Of a stretch of 64,000 nt of DNA, positions 16,013-24,969 are shown piece after piece; the first letter of the stretch is position 1, and each line of letters opens with the position of its first letter. The translations under genes were made by a program, and so were the position numbers. This DNA is from Mycolicibacterium cosmeticum. GTDB taxonomy: Bacteria; Actinomycetota; Actinomycetes; Mycobacteriales; Mycobacteriaceae. Under the pieces are notes generated by a model. It was not told where the DNA came from. It saw only the letters and a list, made by a program, of their open reading frames with translations, and searched no databases. Where the stretch lies: the NCBI GenBank assembly GCA_016197365.1, contig JACPVS010000027.1, forward strand, positions 1 to 64,000, read 5' to 3'.

Positions 16013-17107
16013 TCAGGCGCGCCGCAGCCGACGGACCTCCGCCACCGACCTGGTGACCGCTGCCACGACCGGTGCGCCCAGGATCATGCCGAGCAGTCCG
16101 GCGATGGTGCCGCCGATCATCGTCGCCAGGAGCACGGCGACAGGGTGCAGCCGCAACGACGAACCAAGCGCCCAGGAACTGACCGCGCTCTGCACGGTGC
16201 CGTTCGAGATCACGAACGCCGCACCGAGGATGAGCGCCGCCGTCGGACCACTTGAACCGAAGGCGATCAGGACGGCGAAGACGCCCGTGATCCACGCACC
16301 CAGAAAAGGGATGAAGGACAGGACGAAATACAGGACGAAAATCGGTACCGCCAGCGGCACACCGAGAAGCAGCAGCGGCACCATGAAGATCGGGGCGGTG
16401 ATCACCGCGGTGACGGCGGTGCCCTTGAAGTAGCCGCGCACCGACTGCCGCGTCAGCGCGACGACCGCGTCCACCTCGGTGGCGTCCAGGCGGGTGCTCC
16501 GCGCCAGCCATGCCGAAAAGCGTTGTGCGTCACGTAAGACGAAGAACAAGAAGAACATCGCGAAAAAGGTCCCCATGGCCAGGGACAGGGCACCGTAGAA
16601 GGTGCTCGTGACCGCCCCGAGAATGCCTTGCCCCAGTTGGGGTGCATGCCCTTCGAAAGCCGACCGGACGTGCGAGAGCCACTGCGTGTCGACGTCCAGG
16701 CCGGCGGCCCAGTCCACCAGTGAGGTCCACCCGCGGACCAGTTGCCGGTAGATCTCGGGCCACTGCTGCAGGAAGCCCCACACCACCATGGCGCCGGCCG
16801 CCGCTGCCACCGCGATTGCCGCCAGCAGGGTGGCCGCGGTGGCCAGTGCGGGCGAAAGGCGAAGCCGCTGAAGCGCTTCCGAAACCGGTTCGAGCACGAT
16901 CCCCAGAATGACGGCAACCACCAGGGGGATCAGAATTCCACTCACCGCACTCAGGCCGGCGGCGGCCACCGTGGTCAGCGCGATGATGCCCAGCACCGAC
17001 CAGCTGGTGGCACCCGCTCGCCGGATCAGTGCGGACAACGACGCAGAACCAGCCTCGTCAGCCACAGAAGCTGATTCTGCCTCACACCTTGGTTCTTGAG
17101 CACCCAC
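16013..17107 (-). CDS. AI-2E family transporter
   Basis: A 364-aa membrane protein of the AI-2 exporter/PerM superfamily. It has about seven or eight hydrophobic segments, a central soluble loop (WTSLVDWAAGLDVDTQWLSHV), and the family C-terminal signature VPIFVLYFVLSFIPFLGAWITGVFAVLIAF. Substrates of actinobacterial members are unknown. The start GTG is 6 bp downstream of the rnhA stop, so VOC protein, RNase HI and this transporter appear co-transcribed. Confidence 0.87.
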   Translation of the reverse strand: MGAQEPRCEAESASVADEAGSASLSALIRRAGATSWSVLGIIALTTVAAAGLSAVSGILIPLVVAVILGIVLEPVSEALQRLRLSPALATAATLLAAIAVAAAAGAMVVWGFLQQWPEIYRQLVRGWTSLVDWAAGLDVDTQWLSHVRSAFEGHAPQLGQGILGAVTSTFYGALSLAMGTFFAMFFLFFVLRDAQRFSAWLARSTRLDATEVDAVVALTRQSVRGYFKGTAVTAVITAPIFMVPLLLLGVPLAVPIFVLYFVLSFIPFLGAWITGVFAVLIAFGSSGPTAALILGAAFVISNGTVQSAVSSWALGSSLRLHPVAVLLATMIGGTIAGLLGMILGAPVVAAVTRSVAEVRRLRRA

Positions 17108-17113
17108 CGGCGG

Positions 17114-17563
17114 TCAGCGCGCGCCGATCGCTTCCTGCATACCCCGGGTGGCCAGCTCGTCGGCCAACTCGTTGTCCCCGACGCCCGAGTGCCCCTTCAC
17201 CCAGAACCACTCGACCTCGTGCCGGGCGCAGGCGGCCTGCAGCCGCTGCCAGAGGTCGACGTTCTTCACCGGCTGCTTGGCGGCGGTCAGCCAACCGTTG
17301 CGCTCCCAGCCCAGCACCCACTTGGTGATGCCGTTGCGGACGTAGGTGCTGTCGGTGTAGAGATGGACCAGCACGGGCCTGGTCAGCGCTTCCAGCGCCA
17401 TGATGGGCGCGGTCAGTTCCATCCGGTTGTTGCTCGTCTCGCTGGGCTCGCCGCCGCACATCTCACGCACGTGCTCGCGGTGCCGTAGCACGGCGCCCCA
17501 GCCGCCGGGCCCCGGATTGGGCCGGCACCCGCCGTCGGTGTGGATGATCACGGGGTCGGTCAC
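17114..17563 (-). CDS. rnhA: Ribonuclease HI
   Basis: A 149-aa RNase HI. The catalytic acidic residues are visible: Asp in IIHTDGGCRPNPGPGGWG, Glu in SNNRMELTAPIMALEAL, and Asp in HLYTDSTYVRNGI. The basic-loop region includes WLTAAKQPVKNVDLW, and VKGHSGVGDNELAD holds the His and the final Asp. It degrades RNA in RNA-DNA hybrids. The GTG at 17563 is chosen because the RNase H fold begins directly after it and it lies 2 bp after the stop of the VOC gene. Confidence 0.93.
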   Translation of the reverse strand: MTDPVIIHTDGGCRPNPGPGGWGAVLRHREHVREMCGGEPSETSNNRMELTAPIMALEALTRPVLVHLYTDSTYVRNGITKWVLGWERNGWLTAAKQPVKNVDLWQRLQAACARHEVEWFWVKGHSGVGDNELADELATRGMQEAIGAR

Positions 17564-17565
17564 GC

Positions 17566-18210
17566 CTAGACAATAGGTGCCGAAACAACAGGTGCCGAAA
17601 TGAGCGCCGTGCGCACCGACATTCCGAGCGCCCGGTGATCGAGCGTGGTGATCCGGCGCCCGGGCTGGACGGCGTCTTTGACCGGTGCGGCGCGGTCGCC
17701 GAAGTATGCGGCGCTCGCGTCGATGTCCGCGACGGAGTAGGTGATTCCCCACAGCGACGACGGACCGTCGCCCGTGACCGCCTGGGAGCCGACGACCTCG
17801 ATGATGACGGTCCCGAACCGGAAGAAGATCTGCCGGATCGCTCGTCCGCCGAGTTCCCCCTCCCGTTCGCGGCGTGGCCGCACCCCGATGGCGGCCAGCG
17901 CCGCCACCGTGCGCGCCAGATCGGGGGACAGCAGCACGACGTGATCGATCGCGGTGACGCCGTTGACGTGCGTGTCAGCGTGCGGGACGGGTGCGTCCGA
18001 CGCTGTGGTCGGAATGCCATCGAGCGCACCCTCGGAGGACACTCCGCGCAACGACCACCCGAGGATGCCGGTGCCACGGTTGCGTCCGACCAGCCGAAAG
18101 GAGACGTCGCCAACCCTGCTCACCTGGCCGGACACCGTGAACCCGGCATCCGCCCAGACCTCGGCGGGGTCGGCGACCTCGATCTCGTCGACACTGACTC
18201 GCGCGCCCAT
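17566..18210 (-). CDS. Glyoxalase/VOC-like domain protein
   Basis: A 214-aa protein. The second half holds a VOC-type segment (NGVTAIDHVVLLSPDLARTVAALAAIGVRPRR...RQIFFRFGTVIIEVVG) with a glyoxalase-like beta-alpha-beta pattern. The first half is less conserved. The metal ligands of the family are only partly recognisable, so the activity is unknown. It is the first gene of the VOC, rnhA, AI-2E operon and is divergent from rsbQ, with about 50 bp between the starts. Confidence 0.72.
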   Translation of the reverse strand: MGARVSVDEIEVADPAEVWADAGFTVSGQVSRVGDVSFRLVGRNRGTGILGWSLRGVSSEGALDGIPTTASDAPVPHADTHVNGVTAIDHVVLLSPDLARTVAALAAIGVRPRREREGELGGRAIRQIFFRFGTVIIEVVGSQAVTGDGPSSLWGITYSVADIDASAAYFGDRAAPVKDAVQPGRRITTLDHRALGMSVRTALISAPVVSAPIV

Positions 18211-18261
18211 GAACGCGAGAGTACTTCGCGGTCGGACCCCGTCCGCTTCTACAGTGAGCCG

Positions 18262-19071
18262 GTGGACGTTCTCAAACGGAACAACGTCACGGTCGTCGGC
18301 GCGGAGCGAGGACCGGTGTTGCTGTTGGCGCACGGCTTCGGCTGCGATCAGCAGCTGTGGCACCCCGTCGTACAGCGCCTGCAGTCCGCGTATCGGATCG
18401 TGCTGCTCGACCACGTCGGCTCGGGGGCGTCGGACCCGCGCGCCTGGGACGAGGCGAAGTACTCGGCGTTGAACGGATACGCCGAGGACCTCCTCGACGT
18501 GGTCCACGCCCTCGATCTCAGAGACGTGGTGCTGGTGGGCCATTCCGTCGCGGCGATGATCGGTGCGCTGGCCGTCATCGCCGAACCCGAGCGGTTCGCC
18601 AAACTGGTCATGGTGACCCCGTCGCCGCATTATCTGAACGACGGGGACTACCGGGGCGGCATGTCCAGGGCCGACGTCGACGAACTGCTGGAGTCCCTGG
18701 ATCTGAATTACCTCGGCTGGTCGCACGCCATGGCACCGCACATCATGGGCAACCCCGACCGTCCCGAACTCAGCGAGCAACTCGAGGCCACGTTCTGCCG
18801 CACCGATCCGGCGTATGCGCGGGTCTTCGCCAGGACCACCTTTCTGTCCGACAACCGAGACGACCTCGGCGCCATTCCGGTGCCGACGCTGATCATCGAA
18901 TGTGCGCACGATGCCATCGCGCCGCGTGGGGTGGGCGCCTACGTCCATGACCGGATCGCCGACAGTGAACTGATCACCCTGGATGCGACGGGACACTGCC
19001 CGCACGTCAGTGCACCCGATGCGACGGCCGCCGCCATCTCGACGTTCGCAGGCGGGCATGAGTCCCGCTGA
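18262..19071 (+). CDS. rsbQ: RsbQ-like alpha/beta hydrolase
   Basis: A 269-aa hydrolase of the RsbQ/KAI2/D14 group. It begins VLKRNNVTVVGAERGPVLLLAHGFGCDQQLW and has the triad Ser in VLVGHSVAAM (residue about 95), Asp in ECAHDAIAP and His in ATGHCPHVS. In Bacillus subtilis RsbQ works with the PAS-PP2C phosphatase RsbP to pass energy-stress signals to the general stress sigma factor. Here the next gene, overlapping by 14 bp, encodes an RsbP-like protein, supporting the call. The GTG at 18262 is preferred; a GTG 9 nt upstream is possible. Confidence 0.85.
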   Translation: MDVLKRNNVTVVGAERGPVLLLAHGFGCDQQLWHPVVQRLQSAYRIVLLDHVGSGASDPRAWDEAKYSALNGYAEDLLDVVHALDLRDVVLVGHSVAAMIGALAVIAEPERFAKLVMVTPSPHYLNDGDYRGGMSRADVDELLESLDLNYLGWSHAMAPHIMGNPDRPELSEQLEATFCRTDPAYARVFARTTFLSDNRDDLGAIPVPTLIIECAHDAIAPRGVGAYVHDRIADSELITLDATGHCPHVSAPDATAAAISTFAGGHESR

Positions 19072-20230
19072 GGTGGGCGACCACGATCTCTGGGAGAACG
19101 CGCCCAGCGGTCACTTCGTCACCGATACCACGGGTCGAATCCTGCGCGCCAACAACACCATTCGTGACTGGCTCGGATACCCGGACAAGCACGCGCTGCA
19201 CGGCGCTCTCATCACCGATCTACTGACCGTCGCCGGACGCGTGCACTACGAAACCCACTTTGCTCCGCTACTGACGATGACCGGCCGCCTGCAAGGCGTC
19301 ACCCTCGATCTGGTCGACGCGGCCGGGCAGCGGCTGCCGATGTTCCTGACCGCCAACGTGAAGGCCGATGGCGACGGGAAGCCAGAGATCCTTCGCATCA
19401 CCGCGGTGGACGCCTCCGACCGGCGCGCATACGAACTCGAGTTGTTGGGCGAACGGGCCAGGGCGGAAATGGAGTCCCGGCGCGCCCGGGGGTTCGCCGA
19501 GACGCTGCGCAAGTCACTTCTGCCGCCGGTGTTGTCGCCACCGCCGGGGCTGGAGGCCGCCGATTACTACTACACAGCATCCGTCGACGACGTCGGTGGG
19601 GACTTCTACGACCTCTTCCCGCTGAGTCACACGACGTGGGGCTTCTTCATCGGCGACGTCATCGGAAAGGGTGTCGAAGCCGCAGTGGTGACGGGACTGA
19701 CCCGCTACGTACTGCGTTCGGCGGCAGTCTCCAACGACGACCCGGTGGAAGTACTCCAGAACCTGAATTCCGTGCTGGGCCAGCGGCTCGGCATCGCCCC
19801 CCAACGCACCTTGTGCACCGTGATCTACGGCAACATCCGCCAAGCCGGCGACGGCGTCGACGTCGAATTGGCCAGCGGCGGGCATCTGCCGCCGCTGCTG
19901 TTCGCCGCCGACGGTTCCGCGTACTACGCCGACACCATCGGCGGTCACGCGGTGGGCATGACCGAACAGCCGCGGTTCGTCGCCCACACACTGCACCTGG
20001 GACCCGGAGACACGTTGGTGCTCTACACCGATGGGCTCACCGAGGCGCTCACCGGAGTCGGGCGGGAGCGGTTCGATGACGACGGTGCGCTGCTGGCGAG
20101 TGCGAAGGGATGGTCGCCGGTGAGCGCGCAGCAAGTCGTCAACAGGATTCACACGCTGCTCGACAGCCTGGGCTCTGGGGTGCAGGACGATTCCGCGGTG
20201 CTGGCCTTCGGCGTCCCCGCCAAGCCATAG
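19058..20230 (+). CDS. rsbP: RsbP-like PAS-PP2C serine phosphatase
   Basis: A 390-aa protein. Residues 10-125 form a PAS domain (ENAPSGHFVTDTTGRILRANNTIRDWLGY). A coiled linker rich in Arg/Glu follows (ELELLGERARAEMESRRARGF). Residues 150-388 are a SpoIIE/PP2C phosphatase with metal-binding motifs SVDDVGGDFYDLF, IGDVIGKG and LYTDGLTEA and a late DDSAVLAF. It should dephosphorylate an anti-anti-sigma factor of the SigF or SigB type; no such partner is encoded in the window. It overlaps rsbQ by 14 bp, which implies coupled translation. Confidence 0.87.
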   Translation: MSPAEVGDHDLWENAPSGHFVTDTTGRILRANNTIRDWLGYPDKHALHGALITDLLTVAGRVHYETHFAPLLTMTGRLQGVTLDLVDAAGQRLPMFLTANVKADGDGKPEILRITAVDASDRRAYELELLGERARAEMESRRARGFAETLRKSLLPPVLSPPPGLEAADYYYTASVDDVGGDFYDLFPLSHTTWGFFIGDVIGKGVEAAVVTGLTRYVLRSAAVSNDDPVEVLQNLNSVLGQRLGIAPQRTLCTVIYGNIRQAGDGVDVELASGGHLPPLLFAADGSAYYADTIGGHAVGMTEQPRFVAHTLHLGPGDTLVLYTDGLTEALTGVGRERFDDDGALLASAKGWSPVSAQQVVNRIHTLLDSLGSGVQDDSAVLAFGVPAKP

Positions 20231-20322
20231 CAGTCTGTCGAACGGCCTCCGGGCGCAGCGGTAATGCGGTTCAATCGGAGTGCAACTCCCCGCGAAACAC
20301 CCTGTGACCTCGAGGAAGAGTA

Positions 20323-20991
20323 ATGAACCTGACGAAGCGCACGCTCGCTGCGGTCGCGGTCGCGACCCTGTTCGGTGCTGTGGCCGTCGCACCGGCCTCT
20401 GCGATCGACAACATCAAACCGTTCGGCCAGCAGGAGACCATCGACAGCGGTGGCTCCGCGATCGGCTACACCGTCGCCGGTCTGAAACCGAGCTCGGACG
20501 CGATTCCCTACCCGGTGGCCGGGCAGTTGTACGAGGCCACGGTGACGGTTGACGCGGTGCGGGGTGCGGTCAGCCCCGTCATCCCGTTCTTCAACGCGCG
20601 CGCCGAAGACGGCGCCACCTACCGCGTGCTGTCCAACATCTTCACGCCACAGGGCCTCAGCGGTGGAACCGTCCTACCTGGCGACAGTTCCAGGGGCAAG
20701 CTGTATTTCGATGTGGTGGGGCCGCCGCCCAACAGCGTCGTCTACAACAACGGGGACCACGATCTGCTGGGCTGGGTCCGGGTGGACGGGGCACCGGACA
20801 TGGTTTCCCCGGTGGACCCCGGATCGACGTCCGAGCTGGCGCCGCTGCCCGCCGAGAACGACGTACAGGGATCCACCGGCCCGGACTTCAACAGCCCCAA
20901 CATGACAGCGCCTTCGCAGAACGGCCTGGACGAGATCACCGCCATCGAAGGCCCGAACGTGGGGACCCATTCCGAGGGCGGGCACCACTAG
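20323..20991 (+). CDS. MPT63-like secreted protein (DUF1942) with C-terminal extension
   Basis: A 222-aa exported protein with signal peptide MNLTKRTLAAVAVATLFGAVAVAPASA. Residues 28-155 align by motif with the beta-sandwich antigen MPT63 (Rv1926c): YTVAGLKPSSDAIPYPVAGQLYEATVTVDAVRGAVSP, YRVL, GKLYFDVVGPPP and NNGDHDLLGWV. MPT63 itself (159 aa) ends near this point. Here about 65 further acidic, Pro/Asn-rich residues end in HSEGGHH. The function of the family is unknown. It is transcribed convergently to desA3, with the stops 6 bp apart. Confidence 0.84.
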   Translation: MNLTKRTLAAVAVATLFGAVAVAPASAIDNIKPFGQQETIDSGGSAIGYTVAGLKPSSDAIPYPVAGQLYEATVTVDAVRGAVSPVIPFFNARAEDGATYRVLSNIFTPQGLSGGTVLPGDSSRGKLYFDVVGPPPNSVVYNNGDHDLLGWVRVDGAPDMVSPVDPGSTSELAPLPAENDVQGSTGPDFNSPNMTAPSQNGLDEITAIEGPNVGTHSEGGHH

Positions 20992-20996
20992 ATCGG

Positions 20997-22136
20997 TCAG
21001 GCTGCCACGGCGACGCGCTGATCTCGCTCGGAGAACCGAGAACCCAGCATGTCGTTGGGCAATGACAGCCGAATGACCTTGCCCCAGGCGGACGCGACCT
21101 GCTTGACCAGCGGGCCGCTGGTGTAGGTCAGCCCGTACCGCTCGAAGATGTCGCGCACCTGCGGGGCGATCTCGCCGTACCGATTGCTCGGCAGGTCCGG
21201 GAAGAGGTGGTGCTCGATCTGGAAGGACAGGTTGCCGCTCATCAGGTGCATGAACCGGCTGCCGCTGATGTTCGCCGAGCCGAGCATCTGGCGCAGATAC
21301 CACTGGCCGCGGGTCTCGCCGTCGATGCTGTCGTAGGTGAAAGTCTGTACGCCCTCGGGGAAGTGGCCGCACATGATGACCGAGTGTGTCCACACATTGC
21401 GCACGACGTTGGCGGTGAGGTTGGCCGTCAGCGTGGTGACGGCGCTGGGCCCCGACAGCAGCGGGTGCACGACGTAGTCGCGTAGGCCCTGCGTGCCGAT
21501 CTTGCGCAGGGTGGCCTTCACCCGGGACCGGAAGGCGGGGTTGCTGCGGCGTTCGGCGGTTTTCAGGTTCTTGCCGAGCTTGAGGTCGTAGGCGGCGATT
21601 CCGTACTGGAACATCACCGCGTTGATCGCGTTCCACAGCGGCTGGCCCAGGTGGAAGGGACTCCAGCGCTGGTCCTCGTCGACGCGCATGATGCCGTAGC
21701 CGAGGTCACCGTCCTTGCCGAGGACGTTGGTGTAGGTGTGGTGCTCCTCGTTGTGGGCGTGCTTCCACTGCTCGGCCGGTGAGGCGTTGTCCCATTCCCA
21801 CGTGGTGGAGTGGATCTTCGGGTCGCGCATCCAATCCCACTGGCCGTGCATGACATTGTGGCCGATCTCCATGTTCTCCAGGATCTTGGCGGCCGACAAC
21901 CCGGCGGTACCCAGCCACCAGGCGGGCGGGAACAGCGAGAAGAGCAGCACCGCCCGGCTTCCCGCTTCCAGTCCGCGTTGGGCCTTGATGACGGTGCGGA
22001 TGTAGTGGGCGTCGTCCGCACCGCGGGTGTCCAGGACACCCTGGCGGATCGCGTCCAGTTCGCGGCCCAGGTCCTCGATGTCGTCGGCGCTCAAATGCGC
22101 GACGGGGCTGGTGGATTGGTTCTGAATGGCGGTCAT
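20997..22136 (-). CDS. desA3: Membrane acyl-CoA/acyl-lipid desaturase (DesA3-like)
   Basis: A 379-aa integral membrane desaturase. The three His boxes are clear: GHNVMHGQWDWM, HNEEHHTYTN and QIEHHLFPDLP, which together bind the diiron centre. M. tuberculosis DesA3 (Rv3229c) is a stearoyl-CoA delta-9 desaturase that needs the reductase Rv3230c, whose homologue lies directly upstream here. The ATG at 22136 has GGAGGA four nucleotides before it. The predicted product, oleate, is also the expected acyl substrate of the ufaA1-like methyltransferase at 1.5 kb. Confidence 0.92.
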   Translation of the reverse strand: MTAIQNQSTSPVAHLSADDIEDLGRELDAIRQGVLDTRGADDAHYIRTVIKAQRGLEAGSRAVLLFSLFPPAWWLGTAGLSAAKILENMEIGHNVMHGQWDWMRDPKIHSTTWEWDNASPAEQWKHAHNEEHHTYTNVLGKDGDLGYGIMRVDEDQRWSPFHLGQPLWNAINAVMFQYGIAAYDLKLGKNLKTAERRSNPAFRSRVKATLRKIGTQGLRDYVVHPLLSGPSAVTTLTANLTANVVRNVWTHSVIMCGHFPEGVQTFTYDSIDGETRGQWYLRQMLGSANISGSRFMHLMSGNLSFQIEHHLFPDLPSNRYGEIAPQVRDIFERYGLTYTSGPLVKQVASAWGKVIRLSLPNDMLGSRFSERDQRVAVAA

Positions 22137-22161
22137 GGTTCCTCCGATGGATGAGGGTTGG

Positions 22162-23244
22162 TCAGATGTCGAGTTCGCAGGAGCCGGCGGCGGTGGAGAC
22201 GCAGGTCTGCACCAGCACTCCGGCGTCGGGGGAGCCGATGGTGACGTCGCCGTTGCGCACATCGCGGACGGCGCCGTTGCGCAGCGGAACGACGCAACCG
22301 AAGCAGACGCCCATCCGGCAGCCCGACGGCATCAGTACGCCGGCGTTCTCACCGGCTTCCAAAAGTGTTGTGGCGGCTGCGGTGTCGGTGGTGGTCCCGG
22401 TCTTGGTGAAGGTGACCGGTCCGCCCTCGCCGCCGCCGACGGCCGGCAGGGTGAAGCGCTCGGTGCGCAGCTGATCGGCGAGATCGCGCTGGGCCCAATG
22501 GTTTTCGAGGTCGTCGAGCAGTGCCGCCGGCCCGCAGGCCCAGGTCTGCCGCTGCGCCCAGTCGGGCACCAGCAGGTCGAGGTCGGCTGCGGTCAGTCGC
22601 GCCGCCGTCGCGGTGTGGTGTTCGATCAGGCGGATTGCTCCGGTTTCGGCGAGGCGGCGCAGTTCTGCGCCGAAGATCACGTCGCCCGGTGTCCGCGAGC
22701 TGTGCACGACGACGACGTCGGAGAGTTCGGTCAACTGGCTGCGCAGCATGCCCATCACCGGGGTGATGCCGCTGCCGGCGGTGACGAACAGCGCCTTTCC
22801 CACGTGTGGCCGCGCCACGATGAAGTCGCCGGCGGCCTGATCGAGATGTACGACGGTGCCCGGTCCGGCTTGGGTGGCAACGTGATTCGACACGATGCCG
22901 CCGTCGATCGTCTTGACCGTGATGGTGAGGTGGCGGGTGTCAGACACCGGTGAGGTGAGCGAGTACGTGCGCCACTGCCGGACACCGTCGATGTCGATGC
23001 CGAGCCGGACATACTGGCCGGCGAGGTGTCCCCGCCAGCCGCGCCCGACCCGGATGCGCACGGTCACCGCGTCGGCGGTTTCGGGCGTGACGGCGTCGAT
23101 GCGGCCACGCAGATCACGTGTGCTGCCGAGCGGGTCGATGAGGTCGAGGAAGTCCCGCGGCACCAGGGGTGTGGCCACCATGTGGGCGACGGCGCGCAGT
23201 GGTCCCCGTCGAACGTTGGCGATGGCTGAAGTCATGCCATCCAT
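22162..23244 (-). CDS. Flavin/2Fe-2S ferredoxin reductase partner of DesA3
   Basis: A 360-aa electron-transfer protein. The FAD domain has RTYSLTSP (FAD binding), the NAD(P) domain has LFVTAGSGITPVMGMLRS, and the C-terminal 2Fe-2S plant-type ferredoxin domain has CRMGVCFGCVVPLRNGAVRD plus a late Cys. It corresponds to Rv3230c, the NADPH-dependent donor for DesA3. It is first in the operon, 25 bp ahead of desA3. The start at 23244 is uncertain; an ATG three codons downstream is also possible. Confidence 0.9.
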   Translation of the reverse strand: MDGMTSAIANVRRGPLRAVAHMVATPLVPRDFLDLIDPLGSTRDLRGRIDAVTPETADAVTVRIRVGRGWRGHLAGQYVRLGIDIDGVRQWRTYSLTSPVSDTRHLTITVKTIDGGIVSNHVATQAGPGTVVHLDQAAGDFIVARPHVGKALFVTAGSGITPVMGMLRSQLTELSDVVVVHSSRTPGDVIFGAELRRLAETGAIRLIEHHTATAARLTAADLDLLVPDWAQRQTWACGPAALLDDLENHWAQRDLADQLRTERFTLPAVGGGEGGPVTFTKTGTTTDTAAATTLLEAGENAGVLMPSGCRMGVCFGCVVPLRNGAVRDVRNGDVTIGSPDAGVLVQTCVSTAAGSCELDI

Positions 23245-23334
23245 CTTGATTGTCTTTGAGCGCGAGTTCTCGACACCATTGTGTGAAACTGGATGTAGTT
23301 TTTATTCGGAGAGAACAAATAGAATCGTGAGCTG

Positions 23335-24531
23335 ATGGGTATCGAAGACCGGGTCGTGTGGGCGCCGCTGCCCGACGCCGTCTCGGCGGCCATGGCTGCG
23401 GTGCTGCCCGCCGTCGCCGAGCGGACCGTCGCGGCCGTGGTCAGCGACGTGCCGAGCTACGCCGACGCGTTCAGTGGGCGAACCGGACAGAACATCGAAC
23501 GCGCCGTCCAGCAGTCCCTGGCCGCCTTCCTGCAGCTGGTGTCCCGAGGGGACGACCCGGACACCTCGCCGTCGGTGCAACCCGCGCTCGACGGCGCCTT
23601 CGCCCTGGGCCAGGGCGAAGCGCGACAGAACCGGTCCACCGATGTGTTGCTCGCCGCATTCCGTATCGGAGCCCGCACCGCGTGGCGCGAATGGAGCGCC
23701 GTCGCCGTCGCCCACGCCGTGCCGGGGGATCAGCTCGCCGTCTTCGCCGAGCGGGTGTTCGCCTACATCGATCGACTGTCGGCAGCCAGCGTCGCCGGCC
23801 ACGCCGGCGAACTCGCCAAGTCCGGACTCGCCCGGCAGCGGCACCGGGAAAACCTTGCCCGCCAACTACTTCGGGGAGCGCCAGTGGAGGATCTGCTGGC
23901 TGCGGCCGACCGCGCCGAGTGGCGGCCACCCCAGACGTTGACGGCCGTCGCCGTGCCGCGCGGATCGGAACGCCGGGTCGCCGGTGTGCTGAACACCTCC
24001 GGGCTCGAAGTCCCAGAGGACGCACTGCCCGCGCTCACGCGGCCCGTCACGGTGGTCTTGCTCGCGGATGGATCGATGGTGCGCCGGCAACTGGACATCC
24101 CCGGCGTGGTCGTCGGACCCGACCGCCCGTGGGCGCGGGCCGCCCAGTCCGTGGCGCGGGTGCTGCGTGCCGTCGACCTGTGCGCGGCGGACGCCGAACC
24201 GTTCGACACCGAGAAGCATCTCACCGCACTTGTGCTGCGCTCCGATACGGATGCGCTGGCCGACTTGCGGGCCGCCGTGCTCACGCCACTGGAGTCGCAA
24301 CGCCCCGCGGTGCGGGACAAGCTGGCCGAGACGCTGCGGGCCTGGCTGCTGCACCAGGGCCGCCGCGACGACGTCGCCGCCGCGCTGTTCGTGCACCCGC
24401 AGACGGTTCGGTATCGCCTCGGGCAGTTGCGCGAACTCTACGGCGACTCGCTGACGGATCCCGACGTCGTCGAACAACTGGTGATTGCGCTGGCAGGAGA
24501 CACCCCGGGGGATCGCAGGGTGGCACCGTAG
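23335..24531 (+). CDS. PucR-family transcriptional regulator
   Basis: A 398-aa regulator with a C-terminal PucR helix-turn-helix (LAETLRAWLLHQGRRDDVAAALFVHPQTVRYRLGQLRELYG, about 335-375) and an N-terminal region of the type found in actinobacterial PucR/CdaR-like regulators. It is divergent from the desaturase-reductase operon, with 90 bp between the starts, which makes it the likely regulator of that operon. GTTCTC and GAGAAC occur 45 bp apart in the shared intergenic region and could be part of an operator. Confidence 0.85.
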   Translation: MGIEDRVVWAPLPDAVSAAMAAVLPAVAERTVAAVVSDVPSYADAFSGRTGQNIERAVQQSLAAFLQLVSRGDDPDTSPSVQPALDGAFALGQGEARQNRSTDVLLAAFRIGARTAWREWSAVAVAHAVPGDQLAVFAERVFAYIDRLSAASVAGHAGELAKSGLARQRHRENLARQLLRGAPVEDLLAAADRAEWRPPQTLTAVAVPRGSERRVAGVLNTSGLEVPEDALPALTRPVTVVLLADGSMVRRQLDIPGVVVGPDRPWARAAQSVARVLRAVDLCAADAEPFDTEKHLTALVLRSDTDALADLRAAVLTPLESQRPAVRDKLAETLRAWLLHQGRRDDVAAALFVHPQTVRYRLGQLRELYGDSLTDPDVVEQLVIALAGDTPGDRRVAP

Positions 24532-24556
24532 CCCGGTCGGTGCCACTGTGGTTCCC

Positions 24557-24958
24557 ATGAGTAGCCCAGAGACCCCGGAAGAGACCGCCGGCCAGTACAG
24601 CGTCGACGACGACGATCAGCTGACGCAGGAGGACACCTTGCTCGACCGCGGTGTCGACGATCTCCTGGACGAGGGCTACTCGCCGCCGGAGAAGTGGCGT
24701 GAGCCGCGTGAGCACGACACCCTCGACGAGTTCCTCGATGCCGAAGTGCCGGATCCGTCGATGCAACTGGACGAGACTTTTGTGCCGGACGAGCAGGCCG
24801 GCGATGACGAGGTGGGTGGCCGGCGCTCAGGCCGGCTCGTCGCCTCCAACGAGGGATCGGGCGCGGACGAGGACTCTGAACTGATCGGCAGCGACGTGGG
24901 CATCGACGGGGGCGCGGCCTCCGCGGAGGAAGCTGCCGTGCACGTCATCGACGACTAA
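24557..24958 (+). CDS. DUF5709 family acidic protein
   Basis: A 133-aa, very acidic, hydrophilic protein beginning MSSPETPEETAGQYSVDDDDQLTQEDTLLDRGVDDLLDEGYSPPEKW. That pattern is conserved in the actinobacterial DUF5709 family. No membrane segment or signal peptide is seen. It is probably disordered or a small cytosolic protein of unknown role. It follows the PucR gene by 25 bp on the same strand and may be co-transcribed. Confidence 0.82.
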   Translation: MSSPETPEETAGQYSVDDDDQLTQEDTLLDRGVDDLLDEGYSPPEKWREPREHDTLDEFLDAEVPDPSMQLDETFVPDEQAGDDEVGGRRSGRLVASNEGSGADEDSELIGSDVGIDGGAASAEEAAVHVIDD

Positions 24959-24969
24959 TCACGCGGCAC

